Assembly: GCA_000934455.1 (NCBI GenBank)
Contig: KN888982.1
Coordinates: 34,336 to 61,532, forward strand
Direction of reading: 5' to 3'
Length of the DNA: 27,197 nt
Origin: Apostichopus parvimensis
Taxonomy: Eukaryota; Echinodermata; Holothuroidea; Aspidochirotida; Stichopodidae
Shown: positions 18,744-27,197 of the stretch, piece by piece
How the letters are laid out: the number at the start of each line of letters is the position of its first letter
Numbering within the stretch: position 1 is the first letter of the stretch
Made by a program: the position numbers and the translations under genes
Notes under the pieces: model-generated
Databases searched by the model: none
What the model saw: the letters and a program-made list of their open reading frames with translations, nothing else
What the model was told of the DNA's origin: nothing

Positions 18744-20160
18744 CTAAAAAAATATGAGAAGAATAAAGCAAAATATATGTTGGTTTTATAAAGTATGAAT
18801 GCTCTTGTGATAAAAGTAAACATTTGAAATAACAACAACAGCAACAAGCGTGTATGAAGAGTATTATGTCAAGGATTGCTGGGATCAATCCATTTTCCTT
18901 CTGGGGGAAGGAGAAAGGATATTTGAGAACTTGCAGGATTGGATGGTACCATGCATTAATGAGAAGGGGGGGGGTGGTGAAAGGAATAGGTATGGTTGTT
19001 ATATAACACAATCATTACTACTCCCTTGCAATCACTGCTGTTTCCACATATACCCCCAAAAAAACTATTTGGTCTATTTAGTTATTTTCTTCAGAAAGCC
19101 ATAATTTCAGTTTACCACCAAATTTGTCTCCTACCACCCAACACAAATTAAGAATACGGCTTTTCAATATAATTGATATACACTCTAATTGATTTAAGCC
19201 TGCCTTGGTTTAAAACCCTGTTCTTCCGTGATCTAAAAACTGGTATAGAAAAGTTGTTCTTTCAAAGTTAAATTCAGCCTCTGCTAAAACCAGACCCTGT
19301 TCAGTCAGTCCTAATTATATGGTTTCACTCACTATGGAAAATGAACTGTGGATTTTTAATATCATTATACACCAGTGTGAAATACACATCTGTTAGTAAT
19401 CATAACTATCAAATGCAGATGCTGGCAAATATTCCAATAATGTGTGGTTAATGTCACTTTACAATGACCTTCACAATTCCCATAAATCTTGGACTTTTTC
19501 AAAGCAATTTTGGGGGGTATTTTTATGTTTTTGTCCTTGTTGTTCTATTGTGTTGTATGTAACTCAACATCATACCAAGGCTTGTTAAAGTGCACAAACA
19601 TTAATTGAATGCACTACTACTACTTAATCTATGATTTCATGGTCAAACCTCAAACAACATTCTCATAGGCGGCAAACTATACACCAGCTGAATCATATTG
19701 TAGTTCAGTAAAGAGGTAACTTGGTGACTTCTCTATAAACTTTTTTGAGTGTTTAACGGTGGACTAAAATTTCTTCTTATTTGTGACAAGAACAATTATA
19801 ATCTTTATTCAGTACGACAACAAACTCCATTTTTTTTACTAAAATATCATTGGTGTGAATTTGTGATTGGCAACCGAAAGGATGTTAAACCTAATGCTTT
19901 TTTTCCGAGAACTTTATCATCTTCTTACAAGAGCATTCATACTTTTTTTCTTTACGAGCGGAAAAAAGAAAAAAAAATACATTGGATTATTCGGGGACCA
20001 CGCATCGGGTTGGTACAGAGGGTCTCACTATAAGGCTAGTAATCTTCTCCTCCCCAGAACTTTTCTCTGGCCCCAATTTCACCAAATGATTTTTATATCA
20101 AATGTTGCCTTAACTGCTATTGTTGACAGCTGTGTGGAATGAAAATATGATATACGGTAA
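18744..20160. other. Unique non-coding stretch
   Basis: Contains a short (AAC)n-like string near 18832, a G9 run at 18966-18974 and pyrimidine/purine patches. Overlapping open frames at 18733-19011, 18850-19104, 19749-20033 and 19867-20142 disagree in frame and strand, and none carries a recognisable domain. Confidence 0.5.
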
Positions 20161-20187
20161 TAAAGAGCTGAGACATAGGAACGGATG

Positions 20188-20240
20188 GACATACATATAG
20201 TACACATATAGTAAACATACATACATATATATAGTATATA
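20188..20240 (+). repeat. Degenerate (ACATA)n/(TA)n simple repeat
   Basis: ACATACATATAGT-like units followed by ATATATATAG. Low-complexity. Confidence 0.7.
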
Positions 20241-20249
20241 TAGCAAGAT

Positions 20250-20335
20250 GACGCAAGTTGGAAGAGGTGAGAACGAGAGCGTGAGAGAGGGTGGGGGTGA
20301 GAGGGGAGGGGATGGGAGGGAAAGTAAGATTACAT
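20250..20335 (+). repeat. Purine-rich tract
   Basis: GAGA and GGGGTGAGAGGGGAGGGG-type sequence with several GGG runs. Simple composition, possible G-quadruplex or triplex DNA. Confidence 0.75.
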
Positions 20336-20600
20336 AAAATGACATCAGCTTTAAATACTACGTGAGTTCTAACCCTTACCAGGAGCCAACTGCACGATCA
20401 GCCATAACAAAGTTTAGTTCTTTATTTTACTTCTGATTCAAGATTATTGAAACACTTTTTTTTTAATTGTTTTATATAGTTAATTTGTAAGGGTACTGAC
20501 TGATCCATGGGAGATATCCACTATTGAAGGATTTCATATTAAGACCAAGATGGAGAATTTGGTTATGTACTGTACTGTAGTAATAAATAGTGACTCTATC

Positions 20601-20719
20601 CATCAACAAGTGACTAGTCCCATCAACAAGAGACTAGTCCCATCAACAAGGGACTAGTCTCATCAACAAGGGACTAGTCTCATCAACAAAGGGACTAGTC
20701 CCATCAACAATCAACAATC
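20601..20719 (+). repeat. 20-bp minisatellite (CATCAACAAGGGACTAGTCC)n
   Basis: Units start at 20601, 20621, 20641, 20661 and 20681 (the last with one extra A), followed by a partial CATCAACAATCAACAATC. Each unit contains the self-complementary GACTAGTC; where the flanks are GG/CC it extends to GGGACTAGTCCC. Units abut without spacers, so this is not CRISPR-like. Confidence 0.95.
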
Positions 20720-21240
20720 GTTTGGGGTGGCATGTGTGATCTTTGCCGTGACATATGTCACTTTTAACTTTAAGTAATTGAAAGTTATTACCTTTGATTT
20801 GGCATTTTTTTTTTACACATTTAGAGTGACTCTTTTATTTATTTTTTTTAAGGGGGGGGGGGTCAGGGGCATGTGTGACTCATTCAGATGACACTGTGTG
20901 AAATTTTCAGTGACAATTTTAACATTTGGAATGAAACTTTCTAAACCTTTAGGGTAACACAAGTGATATTTTTAGAATGACAATTCTGAGTTTTGGCATG
21001 CATGGCACTATAAATTGAACTATTGGTGGTGATATTTTTGACTTTGGGAATTTTTTTTTTTCAGGCTGGATTTTTTTTTTCTGGGGACACATATTGTTTA
21101 TGTGACACCTGAGAGGACATTATGATGTGACTATTGTGTAACATACACCTGTGCTTTTTGTTGACAAAGGGAGACAGATGAAATTACACATGTATGTGGA
21201 TTTTGGCAGTCACTTGTGATTTTCTTCTAGACACAACACT
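20720..21240 (+). other. Degenerate stretch rich in GTGAC(A/T)-type motifs
   Basis: Repeated but irregular strings such as CATGTGTGA, GTGACA, TTTTGACTTTGG and TTTTGGCATG suggest a heavily decayed repeat. T10-or-longer runs occur near 21051-21080 and a G11 run at 20852-20862. I cannot define a period. Confidence 0.35.
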
Positions 21241-21487
21241 AGTCTGCACTTTAAGTACTGTCTCGCCTTACACATAAATTGATTATACACGATTCCCACA
21301 CTTATCATTGCAAGTACTGTTAAAGTGTTAGTGTCTATCAGGGTGATTGCTATACTCAAAACTATCACTTTTAATCACCTTTAATCGCCATGGGAACAAG
21401 ACTGCAACAAAATTAAAATTAGAAGGAATTTGACATCCAACGCTATGACTCAGCGATCCACCACCTTGAGTCACAGACTCGTTTAGT
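21241..21487. other. Short unique stretch
   Basis: Includes CCATGGGAACAAGACTGCAA at 21388-21407, matching 12530-12549 at 19 of 20 bases. No coding frame. Confidence 0.4.
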
Positions 21488-21510
21488 CACACACACACAC
21501 ACACACACAC
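21488..21510 (+). repeat. (CA)n microsatellite
   Basis: CA repeated for 23 bases. Confidence 0.95.
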
Positions 21511-21709
21511 GCACGACTTGGGACGTTGTCAATGTTATTGGCCTGAGTTGCATTGATAATAACACTTAAGGGCTAGTATTCATATATACTTAACACAGTT
21601 TTCAAAGTACTTCAAGCCAGGAAGCATTTTTAACATAATTAAGAAAGTCAAGTGTGGTTCATATGTGCTGTAAGGAAATCAATGCGTTTTGATTGATTTT
21701 AATGTTGAC

Positions 21710-22525
21710 TTTCATCTGTCATATGTTTTGGCTTTTGGTTGACACAGTTTAGGACATCGCCAAAATATTTAAAGGATTGAGCAAATGATAAATTGATAAT
21801 AGTTTTGTCACAGTCACATGTACAAACATTTTTCATAGCTATAAGGGTGTCAAGCAGTTTATATAATATCAATGGGGGTTTGTAATTTGATCTCTCATGC
21901 TTTCTGATGCTTTCTCATGCTATATCTTATGCTTTTATATGCTTTCTGGTGTTTTCTTATGCTTTCTCATGCTATCTTATGCTTTTATATGCTTTCTGGT
22001 GTTTTCTTATGCTTTCTCATGCTTTCTTATGCTTTCTCATGCATTCTGTTTAAACCCTGTAATTTTCATTGTTTTTCTTTCTTTCTTTTCTTCCAGTGTT
22101 TGACGGATCTATTTAGCTAGCACTGAAAGTAAAGTAGTAATATAATGTTTAACGGTTTCAACTTTATGTAGGTAGAGATCTGTTGTATATATGATTTGGT
22201 TGACACATACGACATCTCCGAAATAGTTAAAAGGATCGAGCAAACGATAATATTTAGTTTTTCAACACAGCCACACAGTTACAAGTACAGGCAAATTCTC
22301 AAAGTTACACAGAATGTCAAGCAGTTTATATAATATCGATGGGGTATTTAATTACAATTCTCTCTCATGCCTTCTTATGCTTTCTGTTTAATCCCTGTAA
22401 TCATTTTTGATTTTTCTTACTTTCTTTATCTCTTCCTATGTTGGTACACGTATATCAGTTTATAGTCTTAGCACTCCAGAAAGTAAAGTAGTAATTATAC
22501 TGTTTAATGGTTTCAATTTAAAAGT
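21710..22525 (+). repeat. Tandem segmental duplication, copies of about 460 and 350 bp
   Basis: Copy A is about 21710-22170 and copy B about 22175-22525. Anchors in order are TTTGGTTGACACA (21734/22195), GAGCAAA(T/C)GATAA, GTCAAGCAGTTTATATAATA (21849/22316), CTCTCATGC, CTGTTTAA(A/T)CCCTGTAAT, and GAAAGTAAAGTAGTAAT (22125/22479), then TGTTTAA(C/T)GGTTTCAA. The offset is about 461-467 bp before the minisatellite and 354 bp after it, so copy A carries about 113 bp of extra minisatellite. Overall identity by eye is moderate. No coding function. Confidence 0.85.
21896..22047 (+). repeat. 10-bp minisatellite (ATGCTTTCTT)n with 50-bp higher-order unit
   Basis: Built from TATGCTTTCT-like decamers. 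A 50-bp block beginning TTATGCTTTTATATGCTTTC occurs at 21927 and 21977, that is, five decamers duplicated as a unit. It lies inside copy A of the 460-bp duplication; copy B has only about three decamers at the matching place. The two overlapping open frames (21897-22103 and 21917-22120) read Leu/Cys/Phe/Ser repeats and are artefacts. Confidence 0.9.
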
Positions 22526-22637
22526 GAATTATATGTTACATTATGACAGATTGAAGTTATACACTGACACTTTGCGAAACAAGAATTTGCTGGTTTTTCT
22601 TCCAAGTTGTAAAATTTGTTTGTGCCACCGAATCAGG

Positions 22638-22645
22638 GAAGACAA
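22638..22645 (+). repeat. Left target site duplication of the 22646 element
   Basis: GAAGACAA abuts the left TIR and matches GTAGACAA at 23132-23139 with one mismatch. Confidence 0.7.
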
Positions 22646-23131
22646 TAGTGTCGCAACGATATGCAGATTTCGACATCGATTATCGAAGACAAAATTCACT
22701 TTTTTTTTCTCAAAACGATATCGTGATATATATCGCCAAAATATGAAACCCCATGATTGACAGTGCAGCATGTGCTCCAGTTGGGCGGTTACTGTATATT
22801 GATGACGATTTTTATATTTTTTTATACTCTCCATTTTTTACACAATAGCTCAGATGGAGCCTTAAATTTTGACTTATTTCAGCATTCTTGATTTATAATT
22901 ATTTATTCCTTATATTAATTAACTATATTATTTATTTATTATTTATCATTACTATAGTTTGTGAAATTTATTAGAAGGTAATCAGCAATCGGCAGTTTCC
23001 GATTATATCACACTGGGTCAAATACTAATTTGTTTACGCGATTTGGAGAGATTTTCAAACGATATGTCTTACGATTAAAGTTTGTATCTCGATATATATG
23101 CAAATGGTACGGTAATATCATTGCAACGCTA
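22646..23131 (+). mobile_element. hAT-like non-autonomous element, 486 bp
   Basis: The left end TAGTGTCGCAACGATAT (22646-22662) and the reverse complement of the right end, TAGCGTTGCAATGATAT (23115-23131), agree at 14 of 17 positions. Both fit the hAT terminal consensus YARNG. The flanking 8-mers are GAAGACAA (22638-22645) and GTAGACAA (23132-23139), 7 of 8 identical, the TSD length known for hAT. Subterminal strings such as TCAAAACGATAT (22710) and TCAAACGATAT (23055), with nearby GATATATAT, occur near both ends, as expected of transposase-binding repeats (an inference). The AT-rich interior has no transposase frame. The TIR differs from that of the 5427 element, so it is a separate family. 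Confidence 0.8.
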
Positions 23132-23139
23132 GTAGACAA
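23132..23139 (+). repeat. Right target site duplication of the 22646 element
   Basis: GTAGACAA follows the right TIR directly and differs from the left 8-mer only at position 2. Confidence 0.7.
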
Positions 23140-23540
23140 ACACGTTTGTCCTTCAATTTGGATACAGAAAGTAAACCACTGGGAGAGTAGCTGCATGGAG
23201 CATTCTGTTATGTAACCCTCAAAATATAATATGTGCCAATATAATTCAAGACCGCTATCAGAAAATTGAAAATGGGATCTAGTTCCCCTTCCAGTTTTGG
23301 AAAGAGGAACTTTACTGTTTGGTTGAAACCAGTCAGGATGTTACTATAGGATGCAGTTTATCGACGCCGATGCAAATCACTCTATAGATTTGTTAGGCTA
23401 TTGCACCATTCCTTAATTTACTTTAATATACCAAATCCTTTAAAGAGCTGCAGCTTCTCAATTCACTCGTGAATATACGAAAAAACCAAAATAATTCACC
23501 AATTTATATTCGACCCAATCATCAAGTGACACTTTCCATC
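23140..23540. other. Unique non-coding stretch with one short hairpin
   Basis: At 23282-23310, GTTCCCCTTCCA and TGGAAAGAGGAAC can pair with one mismatch and one bulge around a GTTT loop. The stem is too short for a typical microRNA precursor. There is no coding frame of note. Confidence 0.4.
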
Positions 23541-23554
23541 ATCATGTGAAATTT

Positions 23555-23610
23555 TTTGGCAGTCAACTTTGTTGTCAACTTTGGCAGTCAACTTTGTCAC
23601 CTTTTTTTGG
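23555..23610 (+). repeat. Short imperfect repeat of GGCAGTCAACTTTG
   Basis: GGCAGTCAACTTTG occurs twice with an intervening TTGTCAACTTTG, then a partial GGCAGTGTGAC after a T run. Confidence 0.7.
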
Positions 23611-23639
23611 CAGTGTGACTTATACAGTAATGAAACTGT

Positions 23640-23695
23640 GGACCTGCCTCCCCTCCCACCTACCCTGTTCCCTATCCCCTCTTCCTCTTGCCCAA
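23640..23695 (+). repeat. C/T-rich tract
   Basis: Pyrimidine-rich low-complexity sequence with CCTCCC runs. The overlapping frames crossing it (23496-23744, 23546-23728, 23569-23925 and 23620-23802) contradict each other and are not genes. Confidence 0.6.
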
Positions 23696-24035
23696 ACACA
23701 GGTGACATGCAGACATACATGTTCATAAACAGACAGACACACACTCACGGAACAATCACCAGAACAATTCTTCGCTCTTCGAAACTTCAACGACCTGCGC
23801 ACATTTCATCTCCCTCCTTTAATTATCTTTCACTTTCGTTGACCTCACTGATAGACTATCTATTGTTTAGAGGTCAAACCAACACCATGAGGATGACCTT
23901 TTATCGCAATTCAGGGCTTCAATGACTTCCTGAATTCAGGAACATTTCATTCACTTCAACCTTCATCAACCTTCATCTGCCTATCCTGAGTTTTTTCCCT
24001 GTTTGTTTGTATTTCAACCAGCAGAGGTGTTACAT
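23696..24035. other. Unique non-coding stretch
   Basis: Contains the 12-bp palindrome CCTGAATTCAGG (23929-23940) and a doubled TCAACCTTCA near 23957-23977. No supported gene. Confidence 0.45.
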
Positions 24036-24130
24036 GTATCACACACAATACACGCATATACCCACACATACGATACACACATACAGACATACACCCATAC
24101 AAACCATATAGCCAAATGTATACATGTACA
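24036..24130 (+). repeat. Degenerate (ACAY)n microsatellite-like tract
   Basis: Irregular CACATACGATACACACATAC-type sequence. Frames crossing it on both strands read His/Thr/Tyr or Cys/Val/Tyr strings and are artefacts. Confidence 0.7.
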
Positions 24131-24260
24131 CAACAATCACAGCATACTGTACATTCCTCAATCTCCATCAGCATGTTATTCAACAACAGTTGCTTTACTT
24201 AGCCTCGAACCCCTAGGTTGTCCACTTTTATAGTTCCCCAAAGTGTGAATATATGTGTTA

Positions 24261-24856
24261 TAGTGCAATGTATTGCAATGTATTGCAATGTAATGTATTT
24301 GTAGTTGGACTGCACTGTAATGTTAATGTACTGTACTGTAGGTAATGTAATATATTTGTACTGCATTGTAATGTAATGTACTGCATTGTAATGTAATGTA
24401 TTTGTACTGCACTGTAATATAATGTTATGTATTTGTACTGCACTGTAATGTACTGTAATGTATTTGTACTGCACTGCAATGTAATGTAATTGTACTGCAC
24501 TGTAATGTACTGTAATGTATTTGTACTGCACTGCAATGTAATGTAATTGTACTGCACTGAAATGTAATACATTGTAATGTAATGTATTTGTACTGAATTG
24601 TAATGTAATGTATTTGTACTGCACTGTAATGTATTTGTACTGCACTGTAATGTAATTGTATTGCACTGTAATGTACTGAATTGTAATGTAACGTATTTGT
24701 ACTGCACTGTAATGTATTTGTACTGACTAATGTCAATGTACTGCACTGTAATGTAATGTAAATGTACTGCATTGTCATGTAATGTAATATATTGCATTTT
24801 AATGTAATGTAATGCATTGTAATGTATTGTATTGTATTGTACTGCAATGTATTGTA
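24261..24856 (+). repeat. Pentamer-based satellite (AATGT/ACTGC) with 57-bp higher-order unit
   Basis: About 600 bases made of AATGT, ACTGT, ACTGC and ATTTGT words. A 57-bp block beginning TTGTACTGCACTGTAATGTA occurs at 24433 and 24490 in tandem. The edges (24270-24300 and 24780-24855) are simpler repeats of ATTGCAATGT or ATTGT. The minus-strand unit lacks stop codons, so three long overlapping frames (up to 205 residues, 24258-24875) read Tyr/Thr/Gln/Ile repeats; these are artefacts. Confidence 0.95.
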
Positions 24857-25254
24857 AAATAACTGGTTGTCCCATCGAGTGTATATCTCCTACATGTTGT
24901 ACTAATTTCTCGCAAACTCACTTTTATTTTTTAATCAATAAATACAGAGATTGATTATAAACTAGAGAATTTCCTAGCTCCTAACTATATCAATCAATTT
25001 CACTTATAATAGATTCACACGCTTCAAAGTCTTTCTCCACACAAACACACACACACTATGTGTATTCTGACCTTCAGTGAACATATAAATCACACTCGTA
25101 GATCCTACCGACCTAACCCATTCCTCTGGATATTAACATTCAACACAGCTGGATAAACAAATTGCACAAGTACCAACAAAAAAACCCATGAGTGAAGAAG
25201 CTGCAACTGCTTAAAGAATTTTCCTGAGCTCACCCAATGATTTGCACCATGGCG
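24857..25254. other. Unique non-coding stretch
   Basis: AT-rich with a short (CA)n string near 25040-25055. No gene recognised. Confidence 0.5.
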
Positions 25255-25372
25255 TATCTCACCCCATCTGCCACTCAAAACTACACCCCACTGCACCCTC
25301 CCAAACCCCATCCATCCTGACACAATGTTAATCCCCTCCTCACCCAACACTATCTTAATCCCCCCTCCCCTA
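25255..25372 (+). repeat. C-rich low-complexity stretch
   Basis: CACCCC, CCCTCCC and CCCCCC strings with A/T between. An 81-residue Gly/Val/Trp-rich minus-strand frame (25105-25350) arises from it and is not a gene. Confidence 0.6.
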
Positions 25373-26700
25373 TTTTTGTGCTCATTTTATTTATTGCTAT
25401 GTTTATTATCTGTTCTTTTAGGTGAATTGCATCTTGGTTTTGCTTTATTTTATTTTGGGCAGTGCTAAAAGTGATTATGTTTCAACTGCATATGAATAAT
25501 GCATTTTAATATTGTGATCTGTTATTACTGTGCATGCAGACGATTGTTTAAAATATATAAATATATATATCATAAACAGTAAAAGGAAAAATGCTAGCCT
25601 GGGGCGCAAGTTGTTTTGGCAAAAAGGATTTGTAGATGATATAGAGTTGTAAAAACAGAAACCATCAACTTGGGGGCAGACTTATTCAGCGTGATTGTTT
25701 ATGACAGCTCGCTATATAGTGACCATTTTAAACTGGCTATTTCAAACTAGCTAGACGAGCAAACTATAAATATATATAAACTATATATATGTTCATACAT
25801 AAACTGTACAATACATTTAGATCGCTATTCTCTTTCAAGACACTGGGCAAGAAGAGAATGATTTTAAAAAAACAAGAAAATATAAAGGAGTTCTAAGCAA
25901 ATAGTCGAGAAATGATGGAATCGGGTGAAAGGAATGATGGGAAGGATGAAATGCAGAAGAAAGGAGAAGAAAAATAGGAACTGAATGCACGGCACTCATG
26001 GTGATTGGTTGGATCGAGCTAACTGGGTACTATTACGAGCAGAGTCGAATGGTGCAAGAAAACAAGGACGAACGATGGACAAAAAAACTAAAACATGTCT
26101 TGGCATTCTGCTCATCCTAAGACCTTCCTAATCCTTAGAGCCACTGAGCGTACCCTACTGTATGAAGATTTGGTTTCATAAAATCGAGAAATTTCAAAAT
26201 ATTTATTAATAATTCCCATTGGAATACCACCTATCTTTTGTATTATTAATTTTGCTACCCATTCTTTTGCAACTAAGCATATTTTTTTATTAGATTCACT
26301 ATATAGACAGCTTATATATTGTCTTATTCTTCCTTTTCTGCCATTTGATTATACAAGCATGCTAAAGGTTTAAGAGCTGTAAATTGCCGCCATTTTGTTG
26401 ACATTCCGGTATTGATTGAAAGTTTATGAAAGAACTGTACTAAAGTTTCCGAAAATCACCAAAGTTGTCAAAGAAATTTGGATAAGCCAGTCTTTGGATT
26501 TGATCATATAAATTCCCTTGGTGATTTAAACTGCACTTAGCCTGAGAGTTACAGGGAAAAGAGCAGGTTTAATGGGTGCAACTACTAATGGCTAGAACAC
26601 TTCAGTGGCCAGCAAATTTTATTTGTGGCTATAGCATATTTTGGAATAAAGAAAACTGATAAACACTGTCTCTATGACAACCAAAATGATTTCCGAGTCA
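25373..26700. other. Unique non-coding stretch
   Basis: AT-rich with a purine-rich patch near 25915-25980 and short TATA repeats near 25552-25570 and 25766-25790. GCCGCCATTTTG at 26386-26397 matches the known YY1 site, but nothing nearby supports a promoter. No open frame is notable. Confidence 0.5.
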
Positions 26701-26701
26701 T

Positions 26702-26712
26702 GGGGGGGGGGG
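26702..26712 (+). repeat. Poly-G run (G11)
   Basis: Eleven G residues on the plus strand, followed 30 bases later by a T10 run. Confidence 0.95.
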
Positions 26713-26792
26713 TGCATGAAAGCGTGAAAGAATGAATTGATTTTTTTTTTCTGGAAACATCATTAGATCTATTGCTATATATATTGAACATT

Positions 26793-26937
26793 TAGCCTAA
26801 AGGTTAGGCTAAGTTTTAACTTTCAAACTGTTGAACTGTTGAACTGTTGAACTATCAATCAAAGATCTAGCCTAAAGGTTAGGCTAGAGTTTTAACTGTC
26901 TAACTGTCAAACATTTATCCTAAAGGTTAAAGGCTAA
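26793..26937 (+). repeat. Three tandem units carrying a TAGCCTAA/TTAGGCTA hairpin
   Basis: TAGCCTAAAGGTTAGGCTA, an 8-bp perfect stem with a 3-base AGG loop, occurs at 26793-26811 and 26868-26886. A decayed version (TATCCTAAAGGTTAAAGGCT) lies at about 26916-26935. Each is followed by (A)GTTTTA(A/C)CT and CT(T/G)TC. Between the first two lies an 8-bp microsatellite, (CTGTTGAA)n, at about 26827-26852. Confidence 0.85.
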
Positions 26938-26995
26938 GTTTTACCTTTCAATTTTGCACACAAGTTTCATTCCATAGCGACACGATTTTACCTTG

Positions 26996-27007
26996 TGACC
27001 TTTGACC
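26996..27007 (-). promoter_or_regulatory. DR1-like nuclear receptor site
   Basis: TGACCTTTGACC is the reverse complement of GGTCAAAGGTCA, a DR1 arrangement. The identical 12-mer occurs at 6920-6931 inside the 170-bp tandem repeat. It could be repeat-derived rather than functional. Confidence 0.25.
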
Positions 27008-27197
27008 GTCTTCAATCACACTAACCAGACTCACCAAAGATTTACCAAATAATAGTAGAAATGTTTTTGTCAAGAATGAATCAAACATTTCCCCTCTCTC
27101 TTCGATAATGCTGATCTGTCTAACATATGACTGATTGCTTTCCTAAGAACCACTCCCCCTTTACCCTTTGAGGATGTATACAAAAAACAAACACAAA

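Noticed and set aside
20601..20719. Regular 20-bp repeats that might suggest a CRISPR array
   Set aside because: Units abut with no spacers, and the window is eukaryotic in character. It is a minisatellite.
22407..22760. 117-residue plus-strand frame
   Set aside because: Begins in copy B of the duplication and ends inside the hAT-like element, crossing its TIR and TSD. It cannot be an ancestral gene.
23282..23310. Hairpin that might be a microRNA precursor
   Set aside because: The stem is only about 12-13 bp with a bulge and the flanks do not pair, too short for a canonical precursor.
24258..24875. 205-residue minus-strand open frame, the longest in the window
   Set aside because: It is the translation of a pentamer-based satellite whose reverse unit has no stop codons. 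Other minus-strand frames are also open, and the protein is only Tyr/Thr/Gln/Ile repeats.
26386..26397. YY1-like site GCCGCCATTTTG
   Set aside because: Good motif match, but isolated, with no promoter, start site or gene nearby. One match in 27 kb is not informative.

Overview
This window looks like non-coding, repeat-rich DNA from an animal nuclear genome. The sequence is clearly AT-rich and CpG-sparse, with CA/GT microsatellites, many short-unit minisatellites and non-autonomous DNA transposons. There are no bacterial-style gene strings or ribosome binding sites. The transposon types and the style of the tandem repeats suggest an invertebrate, possibly marine, but the sequence alone does not identify the species. 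I see no protein-coding gene, rRNA, tRNA or CRISPR array that I can support. Almost all ATG-started open frames are short, and the longest ones lie on tandem repeats whose unit lacks stop codons.

Layout. Positions 1-3190 are AT-rich, with a family of direct repeats at 405-815 and a related 3' module at 1096-1135. Positions 3540-4380 hold a C-rich tract and a divergent two-copy duplication with a purine-rich tract. Positions 4783-5305 are an AT-rich minisatellite built on the core GTTGTAA. Positions 5427-5774 are a 348-bp hAT-like non-autonomous element with a perfect 12-bp terminal inverted repeat (TIR) and a 7/8-matching 8-bp target site duplication (TSD). Positions 6733-8800 are dense in tandem repeats with periods of about 170, 74, 12 and 17 bp, and include a second copy of the dispersed repeat family. 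Positions 9000-12350 carry AT, T-rich, 21-bp, CCCTAA-like and G-rich arrays plus three diverged repeat copies.

Positions 12700-20150 are mostly unique, apart from a 40-bp minisatellite at 13199-13425, a foldback at 18648-18743 and scattered poly-G runs. A few transcription-factor-like sites (RFX-like, DR1-like) fall here. Positions 20600-22530 carry a 20-bp array, a CA microsatellite and a roughly 460-bp tandem duplication in which one copy has an expanded 10-bp/50-bp minisatellite. Positions 22646-23131 are a second, different hAT-like element with its own 7/8 TSD. Positions 24261-24856 are a pentamer-based satellite with a 57-bp higher-order unit. The end of the window (26793-26937) has three tandem copies of a unit carrying a near-perfect hairpin.

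Nothing here reads as a multi-gene system. The most noteworthy content is structural: two well-delimited hAT-like MITEs, several nested duplications, and a high density of unrelated minisatellites. The stretch could be intergenic or deep intronic. All alignments and identities were judged by eye.
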